A DNA stretch of 64,000 nt. Origin: Myxococcus stipitatus. GTDB lineage: Bacteria > Myxococcota > Myxococcia > Myxococcales > Myxococcaceae. Location: NCBI RefSeq assembly GCF_021412625.1, contig NZ_JAKCFI010000005.1, positions 434,001 to 498,000 on the forward strand, written 5' to 3'. Below, one piece after another: positions 47,180 to 57,570 of the stretch (position 1 is its first letter; each line of letters begins with the position of its first letter). The notes beneath the pieces were generated by a model. That model searched no databases. It was given only the letters and a program-made list of their open reading frames with translations, and was not told the DNA's origin. The position numbers and the translations under genes are program-made.

Positions 47180-50100
47180 ATGATCGAGGTCCCTGGCTTC
47201 CGAAGCGACGGCGCACTCTCCACCTCCGGCCCGTTCCAGCTCCTGCGCGCCACGCGCGTCCAGGATGGCGCCTCCGTCACCCTCAAGGTCGCGGACGCCT
47301 CACGGCCCCAGCTGGCCGCCCAGCTGCGGCACGAGTTCGAGCTCACCCACGCGCTGCACCTCGAGGGGGTCATGCACCCGCTCGCGCTCGAGGAGCCGCA
47401 CCCCGGCCTCCAGGTGCTGGTGCTGGAGGGCTTCGGCGAGACGACCCTCGCCGCGCGCCTGGGGCATGGGCGGCTCGACCCGCGGACGGGGTGCCGGCTC
47501 GCCGTGGCGATGGCGCGCGCGCTGGGGAAGCTGCACGCCGCGGGCATCCTCCACCGCAACCTCCATCCGGGCGTCGTCCTCATCGGCGCGGATGGCGCCT
47601 CCGTGAAGCTCACCGGCCTCACCCAGGCCACGCGCCGGGCCCGCGCGGAGGTGGCGCCCATCGCCCCCGAGCGGCTCGAGGGAGCGCTCGAGTACCTCTC
47701 CCCCGAGGGCACCGGCCGCACACACCGCAGCGTGGACTCGCGCAGTGACTTCTACTCGCTCGGGGTGATGCTCTTCGAGGTCTTCACCGGCCGCCGGCCC
47801 TTCGCGGACGCAGACGCCCTGGGGCTCGTCCACGCGCACGTCGCCGTCCCGCCACCACCGCCGCGCTCGCTCGAGCCCGTGCTGCCGGCGCCGCTGTCGG
47901 ACCTCGTCCTCAAGCTGCTCGCCAAGTCCCCCGAGGACCGCTACCAGAGCGCGTATGGCCTCGTCGCGGACCTGCAGCGCTGCCTCGACGCGCTGGAGGC
48001 CACCGGCGACGCGCCCGCCTTCGAGCTGGGGACGAAGGACGTGCCCGAGCGCTTCACCCTCCCCGAGCGGCTCTACGGGCGCGAGGTGGAGCAGCTGTCC
48101 CTGCGGGAGGCCTTCGACCGGGCGGCCTCCGGACGCGCGGGCTTCGTGCTCGTCACGGGCGCCGCGGGCCTGGGCAAGTCCGCGCTCACCGGGACGCTCA
48201 AGCGCTCCGTCTCGCGGCGACACGGCCTGTTCGTGCGCGGCAAGTACGACCAGCTCCTGCGGGACACGCCCTACAGCGGCGTCTTCGAGGCGTTCCGCGA
48301 AGTGGCTCGCAGCCTGTTGGGCGAGGAGGACCTGGAGCAGTGGCGAGCGCAACTGCTGGACGGCCTCGCGGGGATGGGGCGGCTGGTGGTGGACGCGGTG
48401 CCGCGCCTGGGGCTCGTGCTGGGGGAACAGCCCCCGGTGCCCGAGCTGGGGCCCGCCGAGTCCGAGCTGCGCTTCCAGCTCGTCTTGCGCAAGTTGGTCG
48501 GGGCGCTCGCCACGCCCGAGCACCCGCTCGTCATGGTGCTCGACGACCTGCAGTGGGCCGACAGCGCCAGCCTCCAGTGGCTCCGCTCCCTGTTGACGGA
48601 CAAGGGCCTCCAGCACGTCCTCGTCATCGCGGCCTGCCGCGCGGAAGAGCTGGGGCCTGACCATCCGGTGGAAGCGCTCACGCAGGCGCTGGGCGAGGGC
48701 GGGACGCCGGTGCAGCGCATCGCGCTGGCGCCGCTGTCTCCCGCGGACCTGTCCCGCCTGGTGGCGGACGTGTTCCCTCCGGCGACCGGACAGCCGGACA
48801 CCCAGCTGGGCGCGACGGTGCTCTCCCTCACGGAGGGCAACCCCTTCTTCGCGGTGCAGCTGCTGCGCGCGTTCTACGAGCGCGGCCTCGTGCGCTTCGA
48901 CGCGGAGGGCGGCGGCTTCCGCTGGGACGGCGGCGCGCTGAGGGGCCAGGACTTCAGCGACGGCGTCGTGGCGCTGCTCACCGCGCGCATCCGCGAGCTG
49001 AGCCCCGGCGCCCAGGCGCTGCTCCCCGTCGCGGCGGCGCTCGGCCACACCTTCTCGCTGCGCAGCCTGGCCATCGTGCTCGAGCACCCCGTGCGTCAGG
49101 CGGAGTTCGAGCTGGAGGAGGTGCTCCAGGCGGGGTTGGCGGCGCCCGTGGGCGGGCCCCACGGCGACTCGGAGGCCGCGGACACCTTCCAGTTCGCGCA
49201 CGACCGGGTGCAGCAGGCCGCGCTGGAGCTGCTGCCGGTGGAGGCGCGCGTGGAGCTCCATGCGCGCATCGGCAGGCTGCTGCTGCGCCATGCGCCGCCC
49301 GAGCTGCTGGACGAGCAGCTCCCGGACATCGTCAGCCACTTCCACCTGGCGCTTCCCGTCCTGAAGGACGCGGAGGAGCGGCACCGCGTGGCGGCGCTCG
49401 ACCTGCGCGCGGGGCGCGGGGCCAAGTCGCGGGGCGCCTGGGCCGCGGCGCTGCGGCTGCTGCTCACCGGGCGACAGCTGCTGGGCGACGAGGGCTGGAG
49501 GCGGGATCGCCTCCTGTCCTTCGACCTGCACGTCGAGGCGTGCGAGGCGGCCTACCTCGCGGCGGACTTCGAGCAGATGGAGCGGCTGGCCACCACGGCC
49601 CTCGCCCACGCCGTGGACCGGCTGGAGCAGGTGCGCGTCCACCTGGTGCGCCTGCAGTGCCACTCGCACCGCGGCGAGCACGAGCGCGCGGTGGACCTCG
49701 GGCTCCAGGTGCTGGGCGCGCTCGGTCAGCACTTCCCCTCGCGCCCCATCCAGCCCCACGTCCTGGCCGCCGTGGCGAAGACGAAGGTGCTGCTCGGGCT
49801 GCGCAAGCCGGAGGACCTGGAGTCGCTCCCCGAGCTGACGGACCCGCTGATCCTCGCCACGTTGCGGCTGATGATGAAGCTGGCCACGGCGGCGTTCATG
49901 GCGCGCCCCCTGCTCTTCCCGCTCGTGGTGCTGCGCACCCTCCAGCTCTCCATCCGCCACGGCGCGACGGGGACGGCCGCCTTCGGCTACGTGGGCTACG
50001 GGTTGATGCTCAGCGTCCACCTCGGCAACCCCGAGGAGGGCTTCCGCTATGGCCGGCTGGCGCTGAAGACGGTGGACAGGTTCCAGGCGGAGAGCCTGCG

Positions 50101-52498
50101 GGCCATGGTCAACTTCCTCTTCAACCTCTTCATCCGCCACTGGAAGGAGCCGCTCGCCCCCTGCGTGGACGACTTCTTCTCCGGCGCGCGCAAGGGCCAG
50201 GAGACGGGCGACATCGAATACTTCGCCTTCAGCGCCAGCGCCGGCAGCGCGGTGTCGCTGGTCGCGAAGGACGGGCTGTCGGAGCATGGCCCCCGCATCG
50301 ACCGGTACCTGGACGCGCTCGACGCGCACCGGCACCCCAACGTCCCGTTCCTCCAGTACACGCGCCACACGCTGGACGCGCTGACCGGGGTGGCGCACGG
50401 AGACCCGACGCCGCGTGAGCAGGAGCTGCTCGCCATCTACCACCGCCAGGGCTACGCGAACGGCATCGCCACCTGCGAGGTGCTGCGCGCCATGCGCCGC
50501 TGGCTGTGGGGCGACGCGCAAGGCGCCGCGGCGAGCGCGGCCGAGGTGGACGCCCGCGTCGAGCTCATCGCCGGGCAGATCTACCTGCCCTGGTACAAGT
50601 TCTTCCAGGGCCTGGCCCTCATCGCGCTCCACCCCCGGAAGGGGCCGCTGGAGCGACTGCGGGCCTCGCGCGCCATCGACGCCATCCGCAAGCAGATGCG
50701 CGCCTGGGCCCACAACGCGCCCATGAACTATGGCGCCCGCGCGGAGCTGCTGGACGCGGAGCGGGCGCGCCTGGACGGCCGCGCCGACGAGGCCTCGGAC
50801 GGGTATGACCGGGCCATCCGGCTGGCGCGGGAGCACGGGCTGTCGCTCGACGAAGGCGTGGCGTGCGAACAGGCGGCCCGCTTCCACCTGGGGGCCGGTC
50901 GCGAGCGCGTGGCGCGGGCGTACCTGGAGGAGGCCCGGGCCGCGTTCCTGCGTTGGGGGGCGAAGGCCGTGGCCGCGAGGCTGGAGCGGGAGCACCCGCG
51001 CCTGCTGGCCTCCCGGCCGGAGCCCGTGCGCGTCGAGGACCCGAGCGGGACGCCGCTGGCCGCGCTCGACCTGGAGTCGGTGCTCAAGACGGCGCGCGCG
51101 CTGTCGGGCGAAATCGTGCTCGACAAGCTCCTGCGCAAGCTGATGACGCTGCTCATCGAGAACGCGGGCGCCCGGCGCGGCTACCTCATCCTGAAGAAGC
51201 ACGAGGGCCTCTTCATCGAGGCGGAGGGCTCCGTGGATGGCGCCCGCGTGGTGGTGGAGCAGGCCATGCCGGTGGAGTCCTCCACGGCGCTGCCGGTCTC
51301 CATCATCCACTACGTGGTGCGCACCGGGGAGACGGTGCTGCTTGACGACGCGACGGCCGAGGAGCCCTTCTCCGAGGACCCGTACGTGCGCGCGGCGCGG
51401 CCGAAGTCGGTGCTGTGCAGTCCGCTGTTGAAGCAGGGCTCGCTGACGGGCGTGCTGTACCTGGAGAACGACGCCACGCGCGGCGCCTTCACCCCCGAGC
51501 GGCTGGAGGTGCTGCGCCTCCTGTCGTTCCAGGCCGCCATCTCCCTGGAGAACGCGGGGCTGTACGCCAGCCTGGAGGAGTACAGCCACACGCTGGAGCG
51601 GCGGGTGGAGGAGCGCACCGTGGAGCTCCAGACGAAGAACGTCGAGCTGGCGGACACGCTGACGCGCATCCAGGAGATGCAGCGCCAGTTGGTGGCGCAG
51701 GAGAAGCTCGCGTCGCTGGGCGCGCTCACCGCGGGCATCGCCCACGAGCTGCAGAACCCGCTCAACTTCGTGAACAACTTCTCGGAGCTCTCCGTGCGGC
51801 TGGCCGGAGAGCTGGGCACCACCCTGCAGGGCCTGTCCGGCAAGCTCGCCCCCCAGACGGAGGAGGAGGTGCTGGAGGTGCTGGAGGACCTGAAGCAGAA
51901 CTCCCAGCGCATCCAGTCCCATGGCCGGCGCGCGTCGGACATCATCAAGACGATGCTCCGCCACTCGCGGCGCTCCGAGGGTTCGCGCAGCCGCGCGGAC
52001 CTGAACCTGTTGATTCGCGACAGCGTCAACCTGGCCGTGCAGGGCCTGCGGGCGCGGCAGGGTGCCTCCACGGTGCAGACGGAGTCGGACCTGGACCCGG
52101 GCGTCGGGACGGTGGAGGTGGTGGCGGGCGACATCAGCCGACTGCTCATCAACATCCTCGACAACGCCTTCTACGCCACGGTGCAGAAGCAGAAGGGGCT
52201 CGGCGCCGACTACATCCCGAACATCCGCGTCAGCACCCGCCGCGTGGGCGAGCGCGTGGAGCTGCGCGTGCGGGACAACGGCCCGGGAATCCCCGCGGAG
52301 ATTCGAGGCCGGCTCTTCGACCCGTTCTTCACCACCAAGCCCGCGGGCTCCGGCACGGGCCTGGGCCTGTCGCTCTGCCACGACATCGTCCAGGAGCACC
52401 AGGGGGAGATCCGCGTGGAGAGCACGCTCGGAGAATCCACCGAGTTCATCATCAGCCTCCCCGCCACGCGCGTGCCCTCCGCGGGCGCGGCGGCCTGA
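47180..52498 (+). CDS. Pseudokinase - AAA ATPase - GAF - histidine kinase protein
   Basis: A 1772-residue cytoplasmic signalling protein of the HstK type. The N-terminal Hanks domain (about 15-265) keeps Lys36, but the catalytic HRD reads HRN (Asn127) and DFG reads TGL (from Thr145), so it is probably a pseudokinase. It is followed by an AAA/STAND ATPase (about 295-600: Walker A GAAGLGKS with Lys333, Walker B LVMVLDDLQWAD), a long helical TPR-like region (about 700-1280), a GAF domain (about 1300-1450), a coiled coil, and a histidine kinase with His1522 (AGIAHELQNPL), an N-box (LDNAFYA), and G boxes DNGPGIP and GTGLGLS. No partner response regulator is adjacent. Confidence 0.93.
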   Translation: MIEVPGFRSDGALSTSGPFQLLRATRVQDGASVTLKVADASRPQLAAQLRHEFELTHALHLEGVMHPLALEEPHPGLQVLVLEGFGETTLAARLGHGRLDPRTGCRLAVAMARALGKLHAAGILHRNLHPGVVLIGADGASVKLTGLTQATRRARAEVAPIAPERLEGALEYLSPEGTGRTHRSVDSRSDFYSLGVMLFEVFTGRRPFADADALGLVHAHVAVPPPPPRSLEPVLPAPLSDLVLKLLAKSPEDRYQSAYGLVADLQRCLDALEATGDAPAFELGTKDVPERFTLPERLYGREVEQLSLREAFDRAASGRAGFVLVTGAAGLGKSALTGTLKRSVSRRHGLFVRGKYDQLLRDTPYSGVFEAFREVARSLLGEEDLEQWRAQLLDGLAGMGRLVVDAVPRLGLVLGEQPPVPELGPAESELRFQLVLRKLVGALATPEHPLVMVLDDLQWADSASLQWLRSLLTDKGLQHVLVIAACRAEELGPDHPVEALTQALGEGGTPVQRIALAPLSPADLSRLVADVFPPATGQPDTQLGATVLSLTEGNPFFAVQLLRAFYERGLVRFDAEGGGFRWDGGALRGQDFSDGVVALLTARIRELSPGAQALLPVAAALGHTFSLRSLAIVLEHPVRQAEFELEEVLQAGLAAPVGGPHGDSEAADTFQFAHDRVQQAALELLPVEARVELHARIGRLLLRHAPPELLDEQLPDIVSHFHLALPVLKDAEERHRVAALDLRAGRGAKSRGAWAAALRLLLTGRQLLGDEGWRRDRLLSFDLHVEACEAAYLAADFEQMERLATTALAHAVDRLEQVRVHLVRLQCHSHRGEHERAVDLGLQVLGALGQHFPSRPIQPHVLAAVAKTKVLLGLRKPEDLESLPELTDPLILATLRLMMKLATAAFMARPLLFPLVVLRTLQLSIRHGATGTAAFGYVGYGLMLSVHLGNPEEGFRYGRLALKTVDRFQAESLRAMVNFLFNLFIRHWKEPLAPCVDDFFSGARKGQETGDIEYFAFSASAGSAVSLVAKDGLSEHGPRIDRYLDALDAHRHPNVPFLQYTRHTLDALTGVAHGDPTPREQELLAIYHRQGYANGIATCEVLRAMRRWLWGDAQGAAASAAEVDARVELIAGQIYLPWYKFFQGLALIALHPRKGPLERLRASRAIDAIRKQMRAWAHNAPMNYGARAELLDAERARLDGRADEASDGYDRAIRLAREHGLSLDEGVACEQAARFHLGAGRERVARAYLEEARAAFLRWGAKAVAARLEREHPRLLASRPEPVRVEDPSGTPLAALDLESVLKTARALSGEIVLDKLLRKLMTLLIENAGARRGYLILKKHEGLFIEAEGSVDGARVVVEQAMPVESSTALPVSIIHYVVRTGETVLLDDATAEEPFSEDPYVRAARPKSVLCSPLLKQGSLTGVLYLENDATRGAFTPERLEVLRLLSFQAAISLENAGLYASLEEYSHTLERRVEERTVELQTKNVELADTLTRIQEMQRQLVAQEKLASLGALTAGIAHELQNPLNFVNNFSELSVRLAGELGTTLQGLSGKLAPQTEEEVLEVLEDLKQNSQRIQSHGRRASDIIKTMLRHSRRSEGSRSRADLNLLIRDSVNLAVQGLRARQGASTVQTESDLDPGVGTVEVVAGDISRLLINILDNAFYATVQKQKGLGADYIPNIRVSTRRVGERVELRVRDNGPGIPAEIRGRLFDPFFTTKPAGSGTGLGLSLCHDIVQEHQGEIRVESTLGESTEFIISLPATRVPSAGAAA

Positions 52499-52520
52499 GG
52501 CCCGGGGGCCGGACATGCGA

Positions 52521-52554
52521 AGGCCCCTCGTCCCGCGAACGGAAGGAGGGGCCT
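52521..52554. terminator. Bidirectional hairpin, histidine kinase / clpX
   Basis: AGGCCCCTC / GAGGGGCCT, a 9-bp perfect stem with a 16-nt loop, lies between the two convergent genes. Confidence 0.6.
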
Positions 52555-52603
52555 GAAGGGGCGCCGGGGACGGGGCCCCGAGCGCCAGGAGCCAGACGCG
52601 CCG

Positions 52604-53881
<1,278 letters not shown>

Positions 53882-54103
53882 TGCCGCCTCCGAGTTCGCC
53901 GACCCCGGTGCCCCCGGAGCCACTTCGCCGTCCACCGCTCCCCTACCCAGACGAGCTGCCCACGTCTCGAACAGCCGTCAGGCCCACCTACATGGAGCCC
54001 ACAACCACTATAGGGCCCTCCTCCTCGGGCAGGAAGCCCGGCGGTGCGGGCCCGTTACGGAGCGTACAGCCTCCATAACAGGTCAGCGTTCAGTAACAGC
54101 GGC

Positions 54104-54742
54104 TCACGCGTCAGTCACGCCCGAGGCAACTTCTTCGACGTCATCCGCCAGGGCGGCCGCTCGCTCGGCGACGGCGTTCGGTATCTTCCGACACCCCGCC
54201 AGCTCGCTGGCGAGCTTGCGCGCCATCGACGCCAGCTTGCGGACCTGGAGGCTCTCCGACGGGGGCTCCGGCGGCGGCTTCGGGAAGCGCTCCGTGAACT
54301 CCTTCTTCAGCTCGGTCGGCGACTTCTCCGGGCTCCAGATGCTGTCACGTAGGGATTTGTATTCAGTGGGAGACAGCTGGCCCCGCTCCTCCGCGTCGGC
54401 CAGGACCTCGATGACCTCGAAGGCGGGGGCCTTCTCGGGGAACTCCTGCGCCTTGAGCTCCTCCTCGTCCTCGTGCTTGGCGAGGAAGCTGAAGGAGCGG
54501 GTGAGCTTGAGGGCGGTCTGCTTCTTGATGTGCAGCTCCTTGAGGCAGTAGGCCTCGAAGGAGGGATAGCCCCACTCCTCGAACTTCGCCTCGTCCCGCA
54601 CGGTAACGAGCAGCTTGCCCAGCTCGGCCCAGGTGGACTTGAAGCGCTTGGCGGCCAGCAGCACGGTGTGGCGGAAGGTCCCCGGGGGGACGCTCATCGC
54701 CTTCTTCGCGATTTCGGTCTCGGCAACGGATGCGGCGGACAT
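54104..54742 (-). CDS. Conserved helical protein, unknown function
   Basis: A 212-residue cytoplasmic protein with no signal or transmembrane segment. The N-terminal half (RFKSTWAELGKLLVTVRDE, YPSFEAYCLKELHIKKQTAL) looks like a helix-turn-helix-type or Fis/ParB-accessory domain; the middle and C-terminal parts are charged and partly Pro-rich (FPKPPPEPPSE). Two starts are possible (54742, 54760). I recognise no characterised family. Confidence 0.68.
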   Translation of the reverse strand: MSAASVAETEIAKKAMSVPPGTFRHTVLLAAKRFKSTWAELGKLLVTVRDEAKFEEWGYPSFEAYCLKELHIKKQTALKLTRSFSFLAKHEDEEELKAQEFPEKAPAFEVIEVLADAEERGQLSPTEYKSLRDSIWSPEKSPTELKKEFTERFPKPPPEPPSESLQVRKLASMARKLASELAGCRKIPNAVAERAAALADDVEEVASGVTDA

Positions 54743-54787
54743 GGCCCCGGTATGAGGCATGCCCGGGATGTGGGCAAGAAAGTGGCC

Positions 54788-55705
54788 CTACCCCCGCCTG
54801 CCGATGTTGAAGGACAGGCCCACGGTGGCCCGCTCGCCTTCGTACGCGCGGAACGGCCACTTCTGCAGCTCCGAGAGCAGGCAGTCGTAGAGTGGACCCT
54901 TCTTGAACTGCGGGTTGTCCACCCACAGCTTGCTCACCCGCCCGTCGTTGCCGATGACGAACTCCAGGGGGACCTTCGCGGCGAGCCCGGGGCTTCGCTC
55001 GGCCTCCTCCTTGAAGCAGCGGAAGAGCGACGACTTGTTGCCGGCGACCACCCGGTTGATGGCGGACTGGTCGAACTGCTGCGCCACCTCCATGCCGTCC
55101 GGGTCCGTGGCCACGGCGCCCGTCGGACGCGGGGGCTTGCGGTCCTCGGCGCGCGAGGCGACCGCCGTCGGCTTCGCGCCCGCCCCCGGCTTCGGGGGCG
55201 CCTCGCCGGCGGGCCTGCCGGATGGACGCGCCGCGCCGTTGGTGGGGTACTCGAAGAGCTCCTCGTCGTCCTGACGGGCCTGGGCCAGGCGGATGACGGG
55301 GGCCTCCATCTCGATGCCCTCGAACTCCTCCTCGCCCAGCCAGCCGTGGATGGCGGCGTTGCGCGCCAGGAGGAACCCGCCGCTGCCGAGCACCAGCACG
55401 AGGCCACCGGCCACGCCCGCCAGAATCATCATCCGCTTGCGGTTCTTCTCCTGCTCGACGAGCACCGTCGCGTCCACGCGGGCCCTCGCCTCCGACAAGG
55501 CCACGTGGACCTTGAAGGCCTCCACGTCCCGCACCTTGTGGAAGTCCCGCTCTCCCGCGGGCGCAATCAACGAGTCGGGCGTCAGCTCCCCGCCCTGGAG
55601 CTTCTCGACGATCTGCCGCCCACTCACCGGTCCGAGGACCAGGTCACCATGACGGAAGAGCCAGTGGCCCTCCACGTCCGCCGCGAGTTCTTGTCCAGCC
55701 ACCAT
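54788..55705 (-). CDS. GYF domain - membrane anchor - AgmX/PglI C-terminal domain protein
   Basis: A 305-residue protein. Residues about 12-55 form a GYF_2 domain (HWLFRHGDLVLGPVSGRQI, PDSLIAPAGE), one transmembrane helix lies near 93-113, a Pro/Ala-rich linker follows, and the last 90 residues are an AgmX/PglI (TonB-like) domain with SLFRCFKEEAERSP and LPYDCLLSELQ-type text (GPLYDCLLSELQKWPFRA). In M. xanthus, proteins of this kind (GltJ/AgmX, GltG/PglI) work in the gliding-motility machine that spans the periplasm. This gene is not next to other glt/agl genes here, so it may be a paralogue with another job. Confidence 0.88.
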   Translation of the reverse strand: MVAGQELAADVEGHWLFRHGDLVLGPVSGRQIVEKLQGGELTPDSLIAPAGERDFHKVRDVEAFKVHVALSEARARVDATVLVEQEKNRKRMMILAGVAGGLVLVLGSGGFLLARNAAIHGWLGEEEFEGIEMEAPVIRLAQARQDDEELFEYPTNGAARPSGRPAGEAPPKPGAGAKPTAVASRAEDRKPPRPTGAVATDPDGMEVAQQFDQSAINRVVAGNKSSLFRCFKEEAERSPGLAAKVPLEFVIGNDGRVSKLWVDNPQFKKGPLYDCLLSELQKWPFRAYEGERATVGLSFNIGRRG

Positions 55706-55749
55706 TTCGCGCGCGAGTATCCCGTGTTACCCCGCGCAATCGCAACGAC

Positions 55750-56601
55750 GTGTCCCTCTCGACCTCCAACAAGCGGATTCCTGTCGCACTGTGGATCTGG
55801 TACCGCGGTGGAAACTTCCGCGGCTTCCAGCGCCAGCCGGAGGGGCCCACGGTGCAACAGGCCCTGGAGGACGCGCTGAGGGCGGAGGGTGTCCCGGCCA
55901 CGGTGATGGCCGCGGGCCGGACGGACCGGGGCGTCCATGCGCGGATGCAGGTGGTGAGCGTCCGGCTGGAGCCAGGGGACTCGCCTTCCGCGTTGGAGGC
56001 CCGGCTCCCCGCACGGCTGCCGCCGGGACTGGGGCTGTGCCGGGTGCGGGCGCCCCGCTCCTTCCATGCCCAGTGGAGCGCGAGCGGCAAGGAGTACCGG
56101 TACCGGCTCTGGCTGGGGGGCGCGAAGGCTCCCGAACCCTGGGCGCCGTTCGTCCTGGACGTGGCCCGGGAGCCGGGTTTCGAGTCGGCGCGCGTGGAGC
56201 CCGATCGGCTCGAGGCGCTGCTCTCGCTGGCGACGGGGACGCGGGACTTCATCGCCTTCCACGAGAAGTCCAGCCCCCGGAAGCCGCGCACCCTGGAGTC
56301 CGCCGCCCTGCACGCGCTGGGAGCGGACCTCTACGAAGTGCGGCTGAAGGGAGATGGATTCGCGCGCTATCAGGTGCGCTACCTCATGGGCAGCGCGCTG
56401 AAGGTGGCCGCGGGGCGGCTCCCGGAGGAGCACTGGCGCGCGGCGCTGGAGACGGGTGTCGCCATGGAGGGCTTCAAGGCACCCGCGCATGGCCTGGTGC
56501 TCTGGGAGGTCCACTACCCTCCGGAGCTGGACCCCTTCACCGTCGGGGAGCGTCTCCACCCCCCGGGGCTTCCGCTCGAGCCACCCTTCCACTTCGGGTG
56601 A
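55750..56601 (+). CDS. truA: tRNA pseudouridine(38-40) synthase
   Basis: A 283-residue TruA that converts U38-U40 of the tRNA anticodon arm to pseudouridine. The catalytic aspartate is Asp59 in AAGRTDRGVHA; FHEKSS, GFARYQVRYLMGS and the ending ALETG motif agree with the family. Start GTG 55750 has no clear ribosome site. It is convergent with the small ribbon-helix-helix gene. Confidence 0.93.
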   Translation: MSLSTSNKRIPVALWIWYRGGNFRGFQRQPEGPTVQQALEDALRAEGVPATVMAAGRTDRGVHARMQVVSVRLEPGDSPSALEARLPARLPPGLGLCRVRAPRSFHAQWSASGKEYRYRLWLGGAKAPEPWAPFVLDVAREPGFESARVEPDRLEALLSLATGTRDFIAFHEKSSPRKPRTLESAALHALGADLYEVRLKGDGFARYQVRYLMGSALKVAAGRLPEEHWRAALETGVAMEGFKAPAHGLVLWEVHYPPELDPFTVGERLHPPGLPLEPPFHFG

Positions 56602-56625
56602 CGCGCGGTCGGGCCCGGACGGCCG

Positions 56626-56790
56626 TCAATCGACGAGCCGCTCCTCGTACTTCGCCAGCAGATCCGAGATGGCTTCCCGGAGGTACTCGCTCTGGCGGAT
56701 GCGCGTGGAGCGCGACAGCTCCTTCAGGGCGTCGAGCTTCTCGCGGTTGAGCCGGAAGACCACCGAGGTGAGGCGGGGATTCATGTCCAA
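56626..56790 (-). CDS. Ribbon-helix-helix DNA-binding protein (54 aa)
   Basis: A 54-residue gene too short for most gene callers. From the TTG at 56790, which has GGAGG 8 nt upstream, it reads MDMNPRLTSVVFRLNREK and onward; an ATG two codons later (56784) has the same site 14 nt away, so TTG is preferred. The pattern of a short beta strand (SVVFRLNR) and two helices (LDALKELSRSTRIRQSEYLREA) is the CopG/Arc/MetJ fold, which binds DNA as a dimer. An inverted repeat lies about 45-70 bp upstream. No toxin partner is adjacent. Confidence 0.78.
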   Translation of the reverse strand: MDMNPRLTSVVFRLNREKLDALKELSRSTRIRQSEYLREAISDLLAKYEERLVD

Positions 56791-56835
56791 GTGCGCGACC
56801 TCCTACAGATACACACACCATCTCACAGGCTTGGT

Positions 56836-56861
56836 GGATCACAAGATTTCTACCGTGATCC
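56836..56861. repeat. Palindrome GGATCAC-N12-GTGATCC upstream of the RHH gene
   Basis: Perfect 7-bp arms at 56836-56842 and 56855-56861 with a 12-bp spacer; it covers the last codons of the neighbouring beta-barrel gene. It is a candidate operator, possibly autoregulatory, or the hairpin that ends the barrel gene. Confidence 0.5.
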
Positions 56862-57428
56862 GCCGACCGGGAAGATCCACTGCACCCCGGTGAAGGCCTC
56901 GGCGTCCCCGCGCAGTCCGGATCCGAACCCGAGCGAGAACCCGAGCCCCCCGTACACCGCGATTCTTTCCGAGAAGGTGTGACGCAGGCCCAAACCTACG
57001 CGAGGCCCCAGCCACGGCCCAGAAAACGGCCGCACGACGGCGCCGAGGTCGAAGAAGGTCTGCCATTCGTCCCGTCCGAAGACGCTCCGGTAGCCCCCCA
57101 CGAGGCTGAGATCCGGCTCCCGGGCGCTCCCGCGGATCAGCAGGAAGACCTCATCCCCCTCGTACCCCACCGTGAGGCTGGCCCCCACGTCGAGGATGGC
57201 GTCGAGTCCCTGGATCACCTCCTCGTCGGAGCGGTTGATCAGCTCCGTGTACGAAGCGCCGGGGCCGAGGATCAGCGAGAAGGCCCTCCGGTCCTGGTAC
57301 GGCGTGTCCACGTACTCGGCCGCCCCGGCCGGCGCGGAGGCCAGGAGCGCGAGGACCGGGAGCCCCCGGCGCGCGGTGGCTGTCAGGCCCTCCCGCCATG
57401 CTGACGTCGTTGAAGGTTCGCGAGCCAT
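56850..57428 (-). CDS. Exported beta-barrel-like protein
   Basis: A 192-residue protein starting at the ATG at 57428. A signal peptide ends near APAGAA (about residue 35). The mature part alternates glycine- and aromatic-rich beta strands (LIRGSAREPDLSLVGGYRSVFG, GLGFSLGFGSGL, quoted in part), fitting an outer-membrane barrel. Function is unknown. The ribosome site is weak. Upstream in-frame sequence to 57548 is Arg/Thr-rich and is unlikely to be translated. Confidence 0.7.
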   Translation of the reverse strand: MAREPSTTSAWREGLTATARRGLPVLALLASAPAGAAEYVDTPYQDRRAFSLILGPGASYTELINRSDEEVIQGLDAILDVGASLTVGYEGDEVFLLIRGSAREPDLSLVGGYRSVFGRDEWQTFFDLGAVVRPFSGPWLGPRVGLGLRHTFSERIAVYGGLGFSLGFGSGLRGDAEAFTGVQWIFPVGGSR

Positions 57429-57570
57429 CTCGACCGTCGTTTCTACCAGCGTTCCGGGGGACGCGTGGTCCGCGAGACGGCAGATCCTGCGTGCTGGAGA
57501 TCCCCGGGGCCTGGCCCACGCAGGCATCGACGCGACGGTGCGCGCCACCGGCTCGAGACAATCCGCGTCG

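Noticed and set aside
47300-52516. 1738-codon open frame opposite the giant histidine kinase gene
   Set aside because: Antisense shadow of a gene with clear domains; the protein is His/Arg/Leu-rich and has no recognisable domain.
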